A DNA stretch of 64,000 nt. Origin: Youhaiella tibetensis. GTDB taxonomy: Bacteria > Pseudomonadota > Alphaproteobacteria > Rhizobiales > Devosiaceae. Position numbers and translations under genes: made by a program. Position 1 is the first letter of the stretch. Each line of letters opens with the position of its first letter. Under the pieces are notes generated by a model. That model was not told the origin of the DNA. It saw only the letters and a program-made list of their open reading frames with translations, and did not search any database. The DNA lies in the NCBI RefSeq assembly GCF_008000755.1, contig NZ_CP041690.1, positions 3,638,501 to 3,702,500 on the forward strand, read 5' to 3'. Positions 29,346 to 38,725 of this stretch are shown here, piece after piece.

Positions 29346-30056
29346 TTACTTGCCCCTGGCTTCGAGCTGACGCGAGAGGATGGTGGAGAATTCGTCGGCG
29401 AAGCCTTCGAGGCGCCCGGTCATCTTGTTGGCGTCGCTCGAAAGCTTGTTGTAGGCGATAACCGCCGGGATGGCGGCGACGAGGCCCAGCGCGGTCGCGA
29501 ACAGCGCCTCGGCGATGCCGGGCGCCACGACGGCCAGGTTCGTGCTCTTGGAGGCGGCAATGGAGGTAAAGGCGTTCATGATGCCCCATACCGTACCAAA
29601 AAGGCCAACGAAGGGCGCCGCCGAGCCGACGGTGGCCAAAAAGCCGAGATTCTTTTCCAGCACGTCGCTTTCGCGGTTGATGGCGACGTCGAGCACCTTG
29701 TCGAGGCGCGCCTGCATGCCGATGAAGGAGGCCGCGTTCTGCTCGTGGCTGCGCTTCCACTCCTTCATGGCCGCTACGAACACCGCGCCGAAGCCGGGGC
29801 TCGGGCGGTCGGACTGGGCCTGGTAGAGCTCCTCGAGCGACTGGCCCGACCAGAAGACCCGCTCGAACCGCCCCATCTCGCGCCGGTAGCGCCCGTAGAG
29901 CATCGACTTGTCAACGATGATCGCCCAGCACCAGATCGATGCGGCCAATAGGGCCAGCATCACGAACTTGACGATCCAGTCGGCTTGTACAAACAGACCC
30001 CAGATAGAAATGTCGGAGTGCGTGGCTACAGCCCCGACCGCGTCCATGGCTTCCAT
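29346..30056 (-). CDS. tolQ: Tol-Pal proton-channel subunit TolQ
   Basis: 236 residues from the ATG at 30056 (AAAGGA upstream). Three TM helices: about 20-40 (IVKFVMLALLAASIWCW), and the pair containing NLGFLATVGSAAPFVGLFGTVWG and AEALFATALGLVAAIPAVIAYN, the TolQ/ExbB/MotA fold. Five copies surround a TolR dimer. It starts a tolQRAB-pal unit; the 235-bp gap from ybgC (30057-30291) probably holds its promoter, though I cannot assign boxes. Confidence 0.97.
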   Translation of the reverse strand: MEAMDAVGAVATHSDISIWGLFVQADWIVKFVMLALLAASIWCWAIIVDKSMLYGRYRREMGRFERVFWSGQSLEELYQAQSDRPSPGFGAVFVAAMKEWKRSHEQNAASFIGMQARLDKVLDVAINRESDVLEKNLGFLATVGSAAPFVGLFGTVWGIMNAFTSIAASKSTNLAVVAPGIAEALFATALGLVAAIPAVIAYNKLSSDANKMTGRLEGFADEFSTILSRQLEARGK

Positions 30057-30291
30057 GAATTGTCCTTTCGGCTCGGTCTTTATGCACTCAACCGGCCCTT
30101 GCTGCGGTCCGATGGGGTCGAAATGCGTCAAATTTAAGAGAAAAGCCCCGGCATTCCGGACCTTTGCCGGAGCCTTCATCCATTGCCGCAATTATGGTCA
30201 AGGATCGGTTAACAAGCCCCCAAGATGCAGCGGCAGCTTCCCTGCCATGGCGGCGGGAGCGCCGCAACCGTTTCACGCAGCCTTGAGGGGC

Positions 30292-30687
30292 TCAGGCCCT
30301 GAGCGCGGCGAGCATCGTCCGCGGCAGGCGCGCCGCGCCGCCGCCCACCTTGATCGCCACCACCTGGACGCTCGCGCGCGTCAGCACCACGCCGTCGCGC
30401 CGGATGGTCTGCTCGAGCAGCAGCCGCGCCCCCGAAAAGCTGGCGACCGCCGTCTCGACCTCGAGCAGGTCATCGATATGGGCCGCTCCCTCGAACTCGA
30501 TCTGCATCGCGCGCACGGCAAAGGCGATCCCCTCGCCGGCCAGTTCGGCGTGGTGGATGCCCATGTCCCGCAGGAATTCGGTGCGCCCGCGTTCGAAGAA
30601 CTTGAGGTAGGAAGCGTGGTAGACATTGCCCGAAAAGTCCGTGTCCTCGTAGTAGACACGCACGTTCATGCGGTGCGCCTGGCTCAT
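30292..30687 (-). CDS. ybgC: Tol-Pal-associated acyl-CoA thioesterase YbgC
   Basis: 131-residue hot-dog-fold thioesterase. The 4-hydroxybenzoyl-CoA-thioesterase motif YYEDTDFSGNVYHASYLKFFE holds the catalytic Asp. It cleaves short acyl-CoA or acyl-ACP esters in the cytoplasm; its link to Tol-Pal is conserved gene order. The ATG at 30687 overlaps the rhomboid stop (ATGA). Confidence 0.94.
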   Translation of the reverse strand: MSQAHRMNVRVYYEDTDFSGNVYHASYLKFFERGRTEFLRDMGIHHAELAGEGIAFAVRAMQIEFEGAAHIDDLLEVETAVASFSGARLLLEQTIRRDGVVLTRASVQVVAIKVGGGAARLPRTMLAALRA

Positions 30688-31217
30688 TGCGGGGCCTTTC
30701 CAAGCAGTCCGATCGCGCCGCCCACGAGGAGCGGCGGCCCGTGGATATCGCGATTGGCGATGAGCACCAAGCCTCCACCGAAACAGGCCAGCGGAAAGAT
30801 GAACCGGGCGAGGACCGGCACTGCCCTGCGCCGCGCCTGCCAGCTCGCCAGCGCCCCGATGAGCCCGCACACGGCCACCGAATTGCCGGCCCCGATGGGC
30901 TGCCAGAAGATTCCGGCGATCTCGCCGGAAAGGCCGCCGATCACATAGGCAGCGACCCAGATCCAGCGGCCGAGCACCAGCTCAACGAAGGTCCCCGCGA
31001 TGGCAAGGGCGGTGAAATTGAAGACGATCTGGCGCGCCCCCTCGTCATGGACGAGCCAGGCGGTGACGAACCGCCAGGCCTCGCCATCCGCCACCATCGA
31101 GGGTTGCCGGCGCAGCGCCGGCACCACGCCCGGCCAGGCGAACTGGGCGGCTGTCACCAGCGTGGTGAGAACGAAGACCGAGACGGTCAGCCAGGGAAAC
31201 CGCCCTGCCGCCCTCAT
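30684..31217 (-). CDS. Rhomboid-family intramembrane protease-like protein
   Basis: 177 residues with five to six hydrophobic helices. Rhomboid landmarks are the helix-2 segment [14 protein letters not shown] with the oxyanion Asn but Arg in place of the usual preceding His, a helix-4 Ser in [13 protein letters not shown] where the canonical motif is GASG, and a late-helix His in NRDIHGPP. The Ser-His dyad could therefore be intact, but activity is uncertain. It overlaps ruvB upstream and ybgC downstream by 4 bp each, an insertion into the usual ruvB-ybgC junction. Confidence 0.75.
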   Translation of the reverse strand: MRAAGRFPWLTVSVFVLTTLVTAAQFAWPGVVPALRRQPSMVADGEAWRFVTAWLVHDEGARQIVFNFTALAIAGTFVELVLGRWIWVAAYVIGGLSGEIAGIFWQPIGAGNSVAVCGLIGALASWQARRRAVPVLARFIFPLACFGGGLVLIANRDIHGPPLLVGGAIGLLGKAPQ

Positions 31218-32260
31218 GGCTCTCCTTCCGGCTCTTCGAAAAGGTTGGCCTGGATGCCCACGAACCCCTGCGGCACCGACACACCAAGGTGCTGGAAGGC
31301 CAGCGCGGTCAGCATGCGCCCGCGCGGCGTGCGCTGGATGAAACCCTGCTGGATGAGATAGGGCTCCACGATCTCCTCGATGGCGTCGCGCGGCTCGGAA
31401 AGCGCCGCCGCGATGGTCTCGATACCCACCGGCCCGCCGCCATAGAACTGGGCTATGGTGTTGAGATAGCGCCGGTCGAGCTGGTCGAGCCCGCGCGCGT
31501 CGACATCGAGGCGCAGCAAGGCCTTGTCGGCCACCGAGCGCGTGATCTCGCGGGCATTGTCGACCAGCGCGAAATCGACCACGCGCCGCAGCAGGCGCCC
31601 GGCGATGCGCGGGGTGCCGCGCGAGCGGCGCGCGATTTCCATCGCCCCGTCCGGCGCCATGCCGATCCCCATCAGCCGCGCGCCGCGCTCGACGATCAGC
31701 ACCAGTTCCTCGGGCGTATAGAAATTGAGCCGGATCGGAATGCCGAAACGGTCACGCAGCGGCGTGGTCAGCAGCCCCGCGCGGGTGGTGGCGCCCACCA
31801 GCGTGAACTTGGCCAGGTCGATCCGCACCGAGCGGGCCGCCGGCCCCTCCCCGATGATGAGATCGAGCTGGAAATCCTCCATGGCCGGATAGAGGATTTC
31901 CTCGACCGCCGGGTTGAGCCGGTGGATCTCGTCGATGAAGAGCACGTCGCGCTCTTCGAGATTGGTGAGAAGCGCGGCCAGGTCCCCCGCCTTGGCGATG
32001 ACCGGACCCGAGGTCGCGCGGAACCCCACGCCGAGCTCGCGCGCCACGATCTGGGCCAGCGTGGTCTTGCCCAGGCCCGGAGGCCCCACGAACAGCACGT
32101 GGTCGAGCGCCGCCTGGCGCTGGCGCGCCGCCGCGATGAACACTTCCAGGTTCGCCCGCGCCGCCGCCTGCCCGATGAACTCGGAAAAGCCGGACGGCCG
32201 CAGCGAGACGTCAAGCGCGTCGTCCCGGCCTGCTGTCGAGTTTGTAAGGTCTTCAGCCAC
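31214..32260 (-). CDS. ruvB: Holliday junction branch-migration ATPase RuvB
   Basis: 348 residues: AAA+ domain with Walker [11 protein letters not shown] near residue 60 and Walker [11 protein letters not shown] near 110, followed by the RuvB winged-helix domain ([15 protein letters not shown]). Hexamers pull DNA through the RuvA tetramer. Complete, and 51 bp downstream of ruvA on the same strand. Confidence 0.98.
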   Translation of the reverse strand: MAEDLTNSTAGRDDALDVSLRPSGFSEFIGQAAARANLEVFIAAARQRQAALDHVLFVGPPGLGKTTLAQIVARELGVGFRATSGPVIAKAGDLAALLTNLEERDVLFIDEIHRLNPAVEEILYPAMEDFQLDLIIGEGPAARSVRIDLAKFTLVGATTRAGLLTTPLRDRFGIPIRLNFYTPEELVLIVERGARLMGIGMAPDGAMEIARRSRGTPRIAGRLLRRVVDFALVDNAREITRSVADKALLRLDVDARGLDQLDRRYLNTIAQFYGGGPVGIETIAAALSEPRDAIEEIVEPYLIQQGFIQRTPRGRMLTALAFQHLGVSVPQGFVGIQANLFEEPEGEP

Positions 32261-32311
32261 GGGGCGCGGTCACTCTCTGGCGGTATGCGAATAGGTCGAA
32301 CGGAATGGCGG

Positions 32312-32929
32312 TCACGAACTAAGCTCCCGCAGGCCGAGCCGGATGAGCTTTTCGGTGGCGGTGTCCTCGCCCTCCCTGCTCACTACGCGCGCCACGGCGG
32401 CGGAAGCCTGCGCACTCGAATACCCCAGATTGGTCAGCGCCGAAACCGCGTCGGCCACATTGGACGTAGCCACCCCCGCGCCCAGCGCCGACTGCAGCCC
32501 GAGCACGCCCGCATCGACCGCCCCGGTCGCCGGCACCTTGCCCTTGAGCTCGGTGACGATGCGCACCGCGAGCTTGGGCCCCACGCCCGAGGCCCGCCCC
32601 ACCATCGCCTTGTCCTGGAGCGCGATGGCGCTCGAGAGCTCGGACGGCGTCAGTGCCGAAAGGATCGCCAGCGCCACGCGCGCGCCCACCCCCTGCACCG
32701 TCATCAGCAGGTTGAACCAGGCCTTCTCGGTCTCGCTGGCAAAGCCATAGAGGCGGATGAGATCCTCGCGCACCAGCATCTCGATGAAGACGACGGCGGC
32801 CTCTCCCACGCGCGGCAGCGCCGAGAGCGTCTTGGCCGAGCAATGCGCCTCGTAGCAGACCCCGTTGACGTCGATCAGCACGTGATCGTCCCCGAAGGCA
32901 TCCACCAGTCCCTTGAGCTTGCCGATCAT
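32312..32929 (-). CDS. ruvA: Holliday junction-binding protein RuvA
   Basis: 205 residues from the ATG at 32929. Domain I is an OB fold ([20 protein letters not shown]), domain II has helix-hairpin-helix motifs ([34 protein letters not shown]), and a flexible linker leads to the C-terminal RuvB-binding domain. The start overlaps the ruvC stop by 4 bp, coupling the two. Confidence 0.97.
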   Translation of the reverse strand: MIGKLKGLVDAFGDDHVLIDVNGVCYEAHCSAKTLSALPRVGEAAVVFIEMLVREDLIRLYGFASETEKAWFNLLMTVQGVGARVALAILSALTPSELSSAIALQDKAMVGRASGVGPKLAVRIVTELKGKVPATGAVDAGVLGLQSALGAGVATSNVADAVSALTNLGYSSAQASAAVARVVSREGEDTATEKLIRLGLRELSS

Positions 32930-33429
32930 GCGCCCACCGCCAGCTTGCGGAAGGAGCGGTGATGGGCGTGGCAGATGGCGATCGCCAGCGCATCGGCGGC
33001 ATCCGCGCCCTTGAACTCGGCAGTGGGCAACAGCGTCTTGACCATCAATTGCACCTGATCCTTGTCGGCATGTCCGGTGCCGACGATCGATTTCTTGACG
33101 AGATTGGCGGCGTATTCGCCCACCGGCAGCCCCAGCGAGGCGGGCGTCATCAGCGCGACGCCGCGCGCCTGCCCCAGCAGCAGCGCCGAGCGGGCGCCCT
33201 GGTTGACGAACGTCTCTTCCACCGCCGCCTCGTCCGGCCGATAGAGCCCGATGAGATCGGAGAGCGCCGAAAACAGATTGGCCAGCCGCTGGGCCAGGTC
33301 CGTCGTGGTAGGCGGCGTCACCGTTCCGGCGGCAACGAAGGCCAGCCGGTTGCCCGTACTTTCGATGATCCCCCAGCCGCAACGCCGCAGCCCGGGATCG
33401 ATCCCGATGATTCGCACCGTACCTGTCAT
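32926..33429 (-). CDS. ruvC: Crossover junction endonuclease RuvC
   Basis: 167 residues with an RNase-H-like fold. Acidic catalytic residues are visible: Asp10 in IIGIDPG, Glu in AAVEETFVN and the C-terminal [14 protein letters not shown]. It nicks Holliday junctions symmetrically. First gene of ruvCAB; a LexA-like element with one mismatch lies 45-59 bp upstream. yebC, often directly before ruvC, is 4.5 kb away on the other strand here. Confidence 0.97.
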   Translation of the reverse strand: MTGTVRIIGIDPGLRRCGWGIIESTGNRLAFVAAGTVTPPTTTDLAQRLANLFSALSDLIGLYRPDEAAVEETFVNQGARSALLLGQARGVALMTPASLGLPVGEYAANLVKKSIVGTGHADKDQVQLMVKTLLPTAEFKGADAADALAIAICHAHHRSFRKLAVGA

Positions 33430-33473
33430 GACAAACTCTTAGTTGCGTCGGCCGAGCCTACCAAGAGCAAAGT

Positions 33474-33488
33474 GAACAAACCGGCAAC
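33474..33488 (-). promoter_or_regulatory. Possible LexA box upstream of ruvCAB (one mismatch)
   Basis: GAAC (33474-33477), 7 bases, CAAC (33485-33488): the alphaproteobacterial GAAC-N7-GAAC form with a single mismatch. Position, 45 bp before the ruvC start, suits SOS control, but one-mismatch sites arise by chance. Confidence 0.4.
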
Positions 33489-33512
33489 AAGCTGTGGGAG
33501 ATGCCGAAACGC

Positions 33513-34430
33513 TCAGCGGTTCTTCTGCACGATGCAGTTCGCCCCCGCCGCCGTCAGCCGGTCGCAAAGGGCGGCGGCCTCCTTGCGGCTGTCGCGGCCG
33601 ATCATCGCCGAATAGCGCAGGCGCTTGCCGAAGCTGGGGTTGCGCACCTTGACCAGCAGCATCGCTTCCCCGCCCATGAGGTCGGCATGGCGCGCCCTGA
33701 CGCGCTCGAACACCGCCTGCGCCTTGTCCGGCGAGAAATCCTGCCAGATCAGCACGCCCCAGGGGCGCCAGTCCGCGCTTTGCGGCAGAGCCCTGGGCAT
33801 CGGCCGCGCGCTGGCCATTTCGATGCAGGCGTCCTGGAAGGACTTCTCGGTCGAAAGGTCGTAGTCGACGCGCCCCGCTTCCCCGTCGAGCCAATGCTCC
33901 ACCGGATGCCCGGTGATGATCGCCACGTAGTCGCGCGTCTCGTAGGGGACGAACCCGTTGCCCGCCGTCACCCGCGCCAGCGCTCCCTCCCCGGCATTAT
34001 AGGCCGCGGCGGCGAGCCCCAGGTTGCCGAAGCGTTCTTCGAGGAAATGCAGGTATTCGGCCGAGCGCGCCAGCGCCTCGGCCGGATCGAAGGCGTCCCG
34101 CACGCCCCGGATCCGCCCGGTCCCCGGCATGAACTGGGCGATGCCCTCGGCGCCGGCCGGACTCACCGCTGCCGGATCGAACCGGCTTTCCTGCCAGATG
34201 AGCCGCGCCAGGAACCCCTTGGGCAGGCGCCAGACATTGGCGAAGGTCGATATGGCCCGGCAGACATCGGCATCGAAGGTGGCGAGCGAGATGCAGATGT
34301 CGCGTTGGCGGCCGTCGTCGCGGGTCAGGGTATGGCAGAACCGCTCGTTTGCCGGCGCTGCCGCGCGCACCGGCCCCTGTGCCTCCACCAGCAGGAGGCC
34401 GGCCACCAACAATGTCGTCCAGATCCGCAA
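33513..34430 (-). CDS. Lytic transglycosylase with C-terminal SPOR-like region
   Basis: 305 residues: signal peptide 1-23, then an SLT domain with catalytic Glu in LIWQESRFDP near residue 80, the GIAQFMPGTG motif and AAAAYNAGEGAL. The C-terminal 75 residues (AMLLVKVRNPSFGKRLRYSA ... AAGANCIVQ) resemble a SPOR-type peptidoglycan-binding repeat. It cleaves glycan strands to 1,6-anhydro ends in the periplasm. It stands alone between ruvC and the antiporter. Confidence 0.88.
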   Translation of the reverse strand: MRIWTTLLVAGLLLVEAQGPVRAAAPANERFCHTLTRDDGRQRDICISLATFDADVCRAISTFANVWRLPKGFLARLIWQESRFDPAAVSPAGAEGIAQFMPGTGRIRGVRDAFDPAEALARSAEYLHFLEERFGNLGLAAAAYNAGEGALARVTAGNGFVPYETRDYVAIITGHPVEHWLDGEAGRVDYDLSTEKSFQDACIEMASARPMPRALPQSADWRPWGVLIWQDFSPDKAQAVFERVRARHADLMGGEAMLLVKVRNPSFGKRLRYSAMIGRDSRKEAAALCDRLTAAGANCIVQKNR

Positions 34431-34486
34431 TTTGCCCTCCGGCTGACACCGTCATTGTCGGCACCGGTGCGGCGAAGGCAAGGCCC

Positions 34487-36124
34487 CTAGATGGGGCCCT
34501 CCTGTTCGTTGCGGGCCCAGTTGTCGAGCACGGCCTGCTGCATGTCGAGCTGCTCGAGCGTCTCGCGCAGGAACTCGTCGTCGAGCCGGCGCGCGTCGCG
34601 GGCGGCGATGAGGGCGGCGCGGCGGGCCATCAGCACTTCCTGGCCCAGCTCGATCATCAGCGGCCCGCGCCGGCCGCTCTCGGCGGTCTTGGCCTCGTCA
34701 TGCTCGAGCCGGGAGCGCTCCTTCATCAGCTCGGCGATCTTGCGCCCTTCCTCGCTCGTCTGCCGTTCGGCGAAACGGTTGACGGTTTCGAGCGCCGCCT
34801 CGCGGCTGATCTGGCGCGCCAGCTTCTGCTGCCGCTCCAGTTCCTCCGCTTCGTTCGGATCGACCAGGTCAAGCGCCCGGATGAGCCAGGGCAGCGTCAG
34901 CCCCTGCACCAGCAGCGTGCCGATCGTCACCACGAACGCCACGGTCTGGATGACCGGGCGCTGCGGAAACGGATCGCCCGAAAGGGTGAAATAGGGAATA
35001 CCGGCCGCCGCGGCGAGCGTCACCACGCCCCGCATGCCGCTCCATGCAACGACCAGGTTCTCCTTCCAGGTGAAGGGTTCGGCCGGGCGATGGCGTCCGC
35101 GCGGGCCCCCACGGGGCGGTCGTTCCCGGATGCGCGCGCCGCGCAGGCGTGAAAGATAGCCGCTCACCCCCACCCAGGCGATGCGCACCCCGATCACCGC
35201 GACCAGCACCAGCAGCGAGAAACCGAAGACCTGCCAGAAGTCGTATCCGGCCGCGAACGTATCCTCGACAACGAACCGCAATTGCAGCCCGATATAGGCG
35301 AAGACGAAGGCATCGAGCAGCGCATCGACCGTCTTCCAGAACTCGCGCTCCTGGATGCGTTCGGAATAGTCGGCCTCGGCCGCATTGTGGCCGAGCGAGA
35401 AGCCGGCCGCGACCACCGCCATCACCCCGGACCCGCCCAGTTCCTCGGCCGCGATATAGGCGGTGAAGGGTACGGCAACCGTGAGGACGGTCGCCAGCGA
35501 CGGACTGTTGACCGAGAGCCTGATGCGATGCACCAGCATGCCCAGGATGACGCCGAACCCCGCCCCGACGACAGCCCGGTAGAGGAAGAACAGCACCACG
35601 TTGTCGGTGGCCAGGTGCACGCCCGTCACCGCCGCAGTGGTCAGGCTGAAAAGCGTCAGCGCCGCCGCATCGTTGATGAGGCTTTCGCCCTTGAGCACCG
35701 TCATCAGCCGGCTGGGCAGGTGCAACTGGCGCGCGATGGCCACCGCGCTTACCGCGTCTGGCGGCGACACCACCGCCCCCAGCACCAGCGCCGCCGGCAA
35801 CGACAGGAACGAGCCGACGCCGAACGCGATCCAGCCGACCGCGAAGGTCGTCACCACGACCAGGAACACCCCCAGGTTGACGATCGAGCCGAGCCTCTTG
35901 ATGAAGCTTTCGAACGAGAATTCGGTGGCCGCCGAGAACAGCAGCGGCGGCACCACGATCGTCAGGATCACCTCCGGATCGAGCTCGAGCCGGGGCAATC
36001 CGGGAATATAGGAGGCGACCAGCCCCAGGGCGACGATCAGCAGCGGCGCCTGGATGCCCTTGCCCTCGGCGAAGATGGAGATGGCGATGGCGCCGATGAC
36101 GACGATCAGGAGCTGGGAAAACAT
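34487..36124 (-). CDS. Na+/H+ antiporter, CPA1 (NhaP) family
   Basis: 545 residues from the ATG at 36124 (GGAAGG 6 bp upstream). About 12 TM helices with CPA1 signatures: VPPLLFSAATEF, VSPPDAVSAVAIAR with the ion-binding Asp, and LKGESLINDAAALTLFS. A 100-residue charged cytoplasmic tail follows (EAEELERQQKLARQ onward). It exchanges Na+ or K+ for protons. An internal Arg/Gly/Pro-rich loop (RERPPRGGPRGRHR) is unusual and may be a regulatory linker. Confidence 0.93.
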   Translation of the reverse strand: MFSQLLIVVIGAIAISIFAEGKGIQAPLLIVALGLVASYIPGLPRLELDPEVILTIVVPPLLFSAATEFSFESFIKRLGSIVNLGVFLVVVTTFAVGWIAFGVGSFLSLPAALVLGAVVSPPDAVSAVAIARQLHLPSRLMTVLKGESLINDAAALTLFSLTTAAVTGVHLATDNVVLFFLYRAVVGAGFGVILGMLVHRIRLSVNSPSLATVLTVAVPFTAYIAAEELGGSGVMAVVAAGFSLGHNAAEADYSERIQEREFWKTVDALLDAFVFAYIGLQLRFVVEDTFAAGYDFWQVFGFSLLVLVAVIGVRIAWVGVSGYLSRLRGARIRERPPRGGPRGRHRPAEPFTWKENLVVAWSGMRGVVTLAAAAGIPYFTLSGDPFPQRPVIQTVAFVVTIGTLLVQGLTLPWLIRALDLVDPNEAEELERQQKLARQISREAALETVNRFAERQTSEEGRKIAELMKERSRLEHDEAKTAESGRRGPLMIELGQEVLMARRAALIAARDARRLDDEFLRETLEQLDMQQAVLDNWARNEQEGPI

Positions 36125-36191
36125 GCCTGCCTTCCAATGGGGGCGTTTGATAAAGCGATAGTGAAGCAGCCGGTTTTTGGAAAGAACCGCT

Positions 36192-36220
36192 TTGCGCCGG
36201 GGTGGGTAACGCACTATATC
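36192..36220 (+). promoter_or_regulatory. Promoter of 6S RNA
   Basis: TTGCGC (36192-36197), a 17-bp spacer and TATATC (36215-36220) lie just before the predicted 6S 5' end. TATATC is a good -10 element and the two boxes are ideally spaced. Confidence 0.65.
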
Positions 36221-36226
36221 AGTGAA

Positions 36227-36378
36227 GCTGCCCGGCGCGTGTTGGATCATCATTTCCCCGGGGCCTTATCGATCCTTAAGGGAGCTGTCCCTGACCGGGC
36301 CCGTGGGTCCGGACATACGGCGCCCACCTACGTGAGTAGGTTCCCGGGATCGCATATCCCACGGCCAGGGCGGCACCT
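36227..36378 (+). ncRNA. ssrS: 6S RNA
   Basis: About 150 nt that mimics an open promoter and sequesters the housekeeping RNA polymerase in stationary phase. The ends pair: GCTGCCC at 36227-36233 with GGGCGGC at 36368-36374, extended by GG/CC across a bulged A, forming the closing stem. Internal complementary C/G-rich arms (CCGGGCC ... around 36295, and TTCCCGGG at 36341) leave an unpaired central bubble. Its position immediately before 5-formyltetrahydrofolate cyclo-ligase is the conserved 6S location in proteobacteria. Exact ends are estimated; identity is from structure, synteny and recall of alphaproteobacterial 6S sequences. Confidence 0.82.
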
Positions 36379-36406
36379 GATTCTACCGAGGGTGCGGCCG
36401 CAGCCG

Positions 36407-37000
36407 ATGACCGACGACATGATCGAAGAGGCCAAGGCCGCCCTGCGCACGCGCGCTCACGCCCAGCGCGACGCGATCGGCCATGATGCCCGCGTCGATG
36501 CCGGCAAGGCCGTCGCGGCGCACTTCTTCGACGGCATCGTTCTCGATCCCGGCGCCATCGTCGCCGCCTACTGGCCGATCCGCGACGAGCTCGACTGCCA
36601 GCCCATCATCATTCGCCTCATGGATAGCGGCCAGCCGGTCTGCCTGCCCGTGGTGCTGGGCGATGCCGAGCCGCTCGAAATGCGCCTCTGGCAGGAGGGG
36701 GCGGCTCTCTATCCGGCGGGCTTCGGCACCCTGGCGCCCGAAGACAGCGCCCCCAAGGTCGAGCCCGACGTCATCCTCGTGCCCCTGCTCGGTTTCGACA
36801 AGCACGGCACGCGCCTGGGCTATGGCGGCGGCTATTACGACCGCACCCTGGCGGGACTGGCCAGGCGGCCCAAGCTCATCGGGCTCGCCTTCGCTGCCCA
36901 GGAGTGCCCCGAGATCCCGCGCGAGGACCATGACGTCCCTCTCGATGCCGTCGTGACCGAGAACGGCGTCACCATGTTTGGAAACCAGGACGAGCGATGA
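36407..37000 (+). CDS. 5-formyltetrahydrofolate cyclo-ligase
   Basis: 197 residues. The family C-terminal motif is clear (VPLLGFDKHGTRLGYGGGYYDR), including the Gly-rich ATP/folate loop. It converts 5-formyl-THF to 5,10-methenyl-THF using ATP. The ATG at 36407 was taken as start; another in-frame ATG follows 12 bp later. It lies directly downstream of 6S RNA, as ygfA does in E. coli, and may be expressed by read-through. It overlaps ymdB by 4 bp. Confidence 0.93.
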   Translation: MTDDMIEEAKAALRTRAHAQRDAIGHDARVDAGKAVAAHFFDGIVLDPGAIVAAYWPIRDELDCQPIIIRLMDSGQPVCLPVVLGDAEPLEMRLWQEGAALYPAGFGTLAPEDSAPKVEPDVILVPLLGFDKHGTRLGYGGGYYDRTLAGLARRPKLIGLAFAAQECPEIPREDHDVPLDAVVTENGVTMFGNQDER

Positions 37001-37812
37001 GACTATTGTTTTTGGGTGACGTCGTCGGCAAGTCGGGCCGCGACGCCGTCAGCGATCGCCTGCCGGGCATCATCGAGCGCTACGGCTTCGATTTCGTCGT
37101 GGTCAACGGCGAGAATGCCAGCCACGGCCGTGGCCTCACCGAATCCCATTTCAACGGCATCCGCGATGCGGGCGCCGATATCGTCACCCTCGGTGACCAC
37201 GCCTTCGACCAGCGCGAGACCCTCGTCTATATCGAACGCGAGAGCACCCTCATCCGGCCCATCAACATGCCCCCCGGCACGCCTGGGCGCGGCGCCATGT
37301 TCGTGGAAAGCCGTAATGGTTTTCGCGTGCTGGTGATCAATGCCCTGGGCCGCGTCTTCATGGACCCGATCGACGATCCCTTCCGCGCCGTCGAGGCGGC
37401 GGTGGCGGCATGCCCGCTCGGTGAACAGGCTGACGCGATTGTCGTCGATTTCCATACCGAAGCCACGTCCGAGATCCAGGGCATGGGGCATTTCCTCGAC
37501 GGCAAGGTCACGCTCGTCGTCGGCACCCACACCCATATCCCCACCAGCGACCATCGCATCCTGCGCGGCGGCACGGCCCTGATGGCCGACGCGGGCATGT
37601 GCGGCGATTTCGATTCCGTGATCGGCGTGGACGCCGAGGAACCGGTCAACCGCTTCCTCACCGGCGTACCCCAGGGGCGGTTCACCCCGGCCGAGGGCGA
37701 GGCCACCCTCTGCGGCATCGCCGTCGAGACCGATCCGGGCACCGGCCTTGCCTCCCGGATCAGCCCGGTGCGGATCGGCGGCTCGCTCAGTCAGGCCTTT
37801 CCCGAGTTTTAA
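36997..37812 (+). CDS. YmdB-family metallophosphoesterase (TIGR00282)
   Basis: 271 residues. Metal-binding motifs run in order: FLGDVVGKSGRD, VVNGENASHGRGL, GDHAFDQRE, VDFHTEATSE and VGTHTHIPTSD. This is the dimetal YmdB/TIGR00282 phosphodiesterase, which hydrolyses 2',3'-cyclic nucleotides or cAMP in studied members. It overlaps the 5-FCL stop by 4 bp and precedes yebC by 78 bp, so the three may share a transcript. Confidence 0.93.
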   Translation: MRLLFLGDVVGKSGRDAVSDRLPGIIERYGFDFVVVNGENASHGRGLTESHFNGIRDAGADIVTLGDHAFDQRETLVYIERESTLIRPINMPPGTPGRGAMFVESRNGFRVLVINALGRVFMDPIDDPFRAVEAAVAACPLGEQADAIVVDFHTEATSEIQGMGHFLDGKVTLVVGTHTHIPTSDHRILRGGTALMADAGMCGDFDSVIGVDAEEPVNRFLTGVPQGRFTPAEGEATLCGIAVETDPGTGLASRISPVRIGGSLSQAFPEF

Positions 37813-37890
37813 AGGCGGACGGCTTCACAATCGGCCTCCCCTTGCCTATAACGCCCCACCGAATTCCTGCATCTTTCGAAGGATTACCGA

Positions 37891-38649
37891 ATGGCCGGCC
37901 ATTCGCATGCCAAGAACATTATGCATCGCAAGGGCAAGAGCGATGCGGCGCGCTCGAAGGTTTTCTCCAAGCTGGCGCGTGAAATCACCGTCGCTGCCAA
38001 GCTCGGCGTGCCCGATCCCGCTTTCAATGCCCGCCTGCGCCTGGCAGTCGCCAACGCCAAGTCCCAGTCCATGCCCAAGGACAATATCGAGCGCGCCATC
38101 AAGAAGGCCGCCGGCTCGGACGGCGAGAACTATGATGAGGTGCGCTACGAGGGCTACGGCCCCGGTGGCGTCGCCGTCATCGTCGAGGCCCTGACCGACA
38201 ACCGCAACCGCACCGCCTCGAACGTGCGCTCGACCTTCTCCAAGAATGGCGGCGCGCTCGGTGAAACCAATTCGGTTTCCTTCATGTTCGATCGCGTCGG
38301 CGAAATCGTCTATCCGCTCTCGGCGGGCGATGCGGACAAGGTCATGGAAGCGGCCATCGAGGCCGGCGCCGAGGATGTTGAGACCGACGAGGACGAAGAG
38401 GATGGTGGCCACACCATCTACACGACCTTCGAGACCATGGGCGAAGTTGCCGCCGCGCTCGAAAAGACCCTTGGGGAAGCGGAGTCCGTCAAGGCCATCT
38501 GGCGGCCGCAGAACGAGACCCCGGTCGACGCCGAGAAGGGCGCCACGCTCCTCAAGCTGATCTCGATCCTCGAGGAAGACGACGACGTCCAGAATGTCTA
38601 CGCCAACTTCGACATCTCCGATGAGGACATGGCCAAGATCGGCGTCTGA
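37891..38649 (+). CDS. yebC: YebC/PmpR/TACO1-family protein
   Basis: 252 residues, the usual family length. The start [20 protein letters not shown] and the segments [34 protein letters not shown] and SVSFMFDR identify it firmly. Long treated as a DNA-binding regulator, the family is now linked to relieving ribosome stalling at proline stretches. A strong terminator follows. Confidence 0.96.
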   Translation: MAGHSHAKNIMHRKGKSDAARSKVFSKLAREITVAAKLGVPDPAFNARLRLAVANAKSQSMPKDNIERAIKKAAGSDGENYDEVRYEGYGPGGVAVIVEALTDNRNRTASNVRSTFSKNGGALGETNSVSFMFDRVGEIVYPLSAGDADKVMEAAIEAGAEDVETDEDEEDGGHTIYTTFETMGEVAAALEKTLGEAESVKAIWRPQNETPVDAEKGATLLKLISILEEDDDVQNVYANFDISDEDMAKIGV

Positions 38650-38677
38650 TTTCATTCAAATTTTATCGATTTGAAAG

Positions 38678-38707
38678 GCGCGTTCGGGGCAACCGGACGC
38701 GCTTTTT
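38678..38707 (+). terminator. Terminator of yebC
   Basis: GCGCGTTCGG (38678-38687) pairs with CCGGACGCGC (38693-38702), one G-U pair, followed by five T. Confidence 0.9.
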
Positions 38708-38725
38708 CTATTTAATTTCAAATAG

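Noticed and set aside
26297-29461. Very long open frame opposite tolB-tolA-tolR
   Set aside because: It is antisense to three firmly identified genes, shows no domain and reads as low-complexity Arg/Gly/His-rich sequence, as expected of a GC-rich antisense frame.
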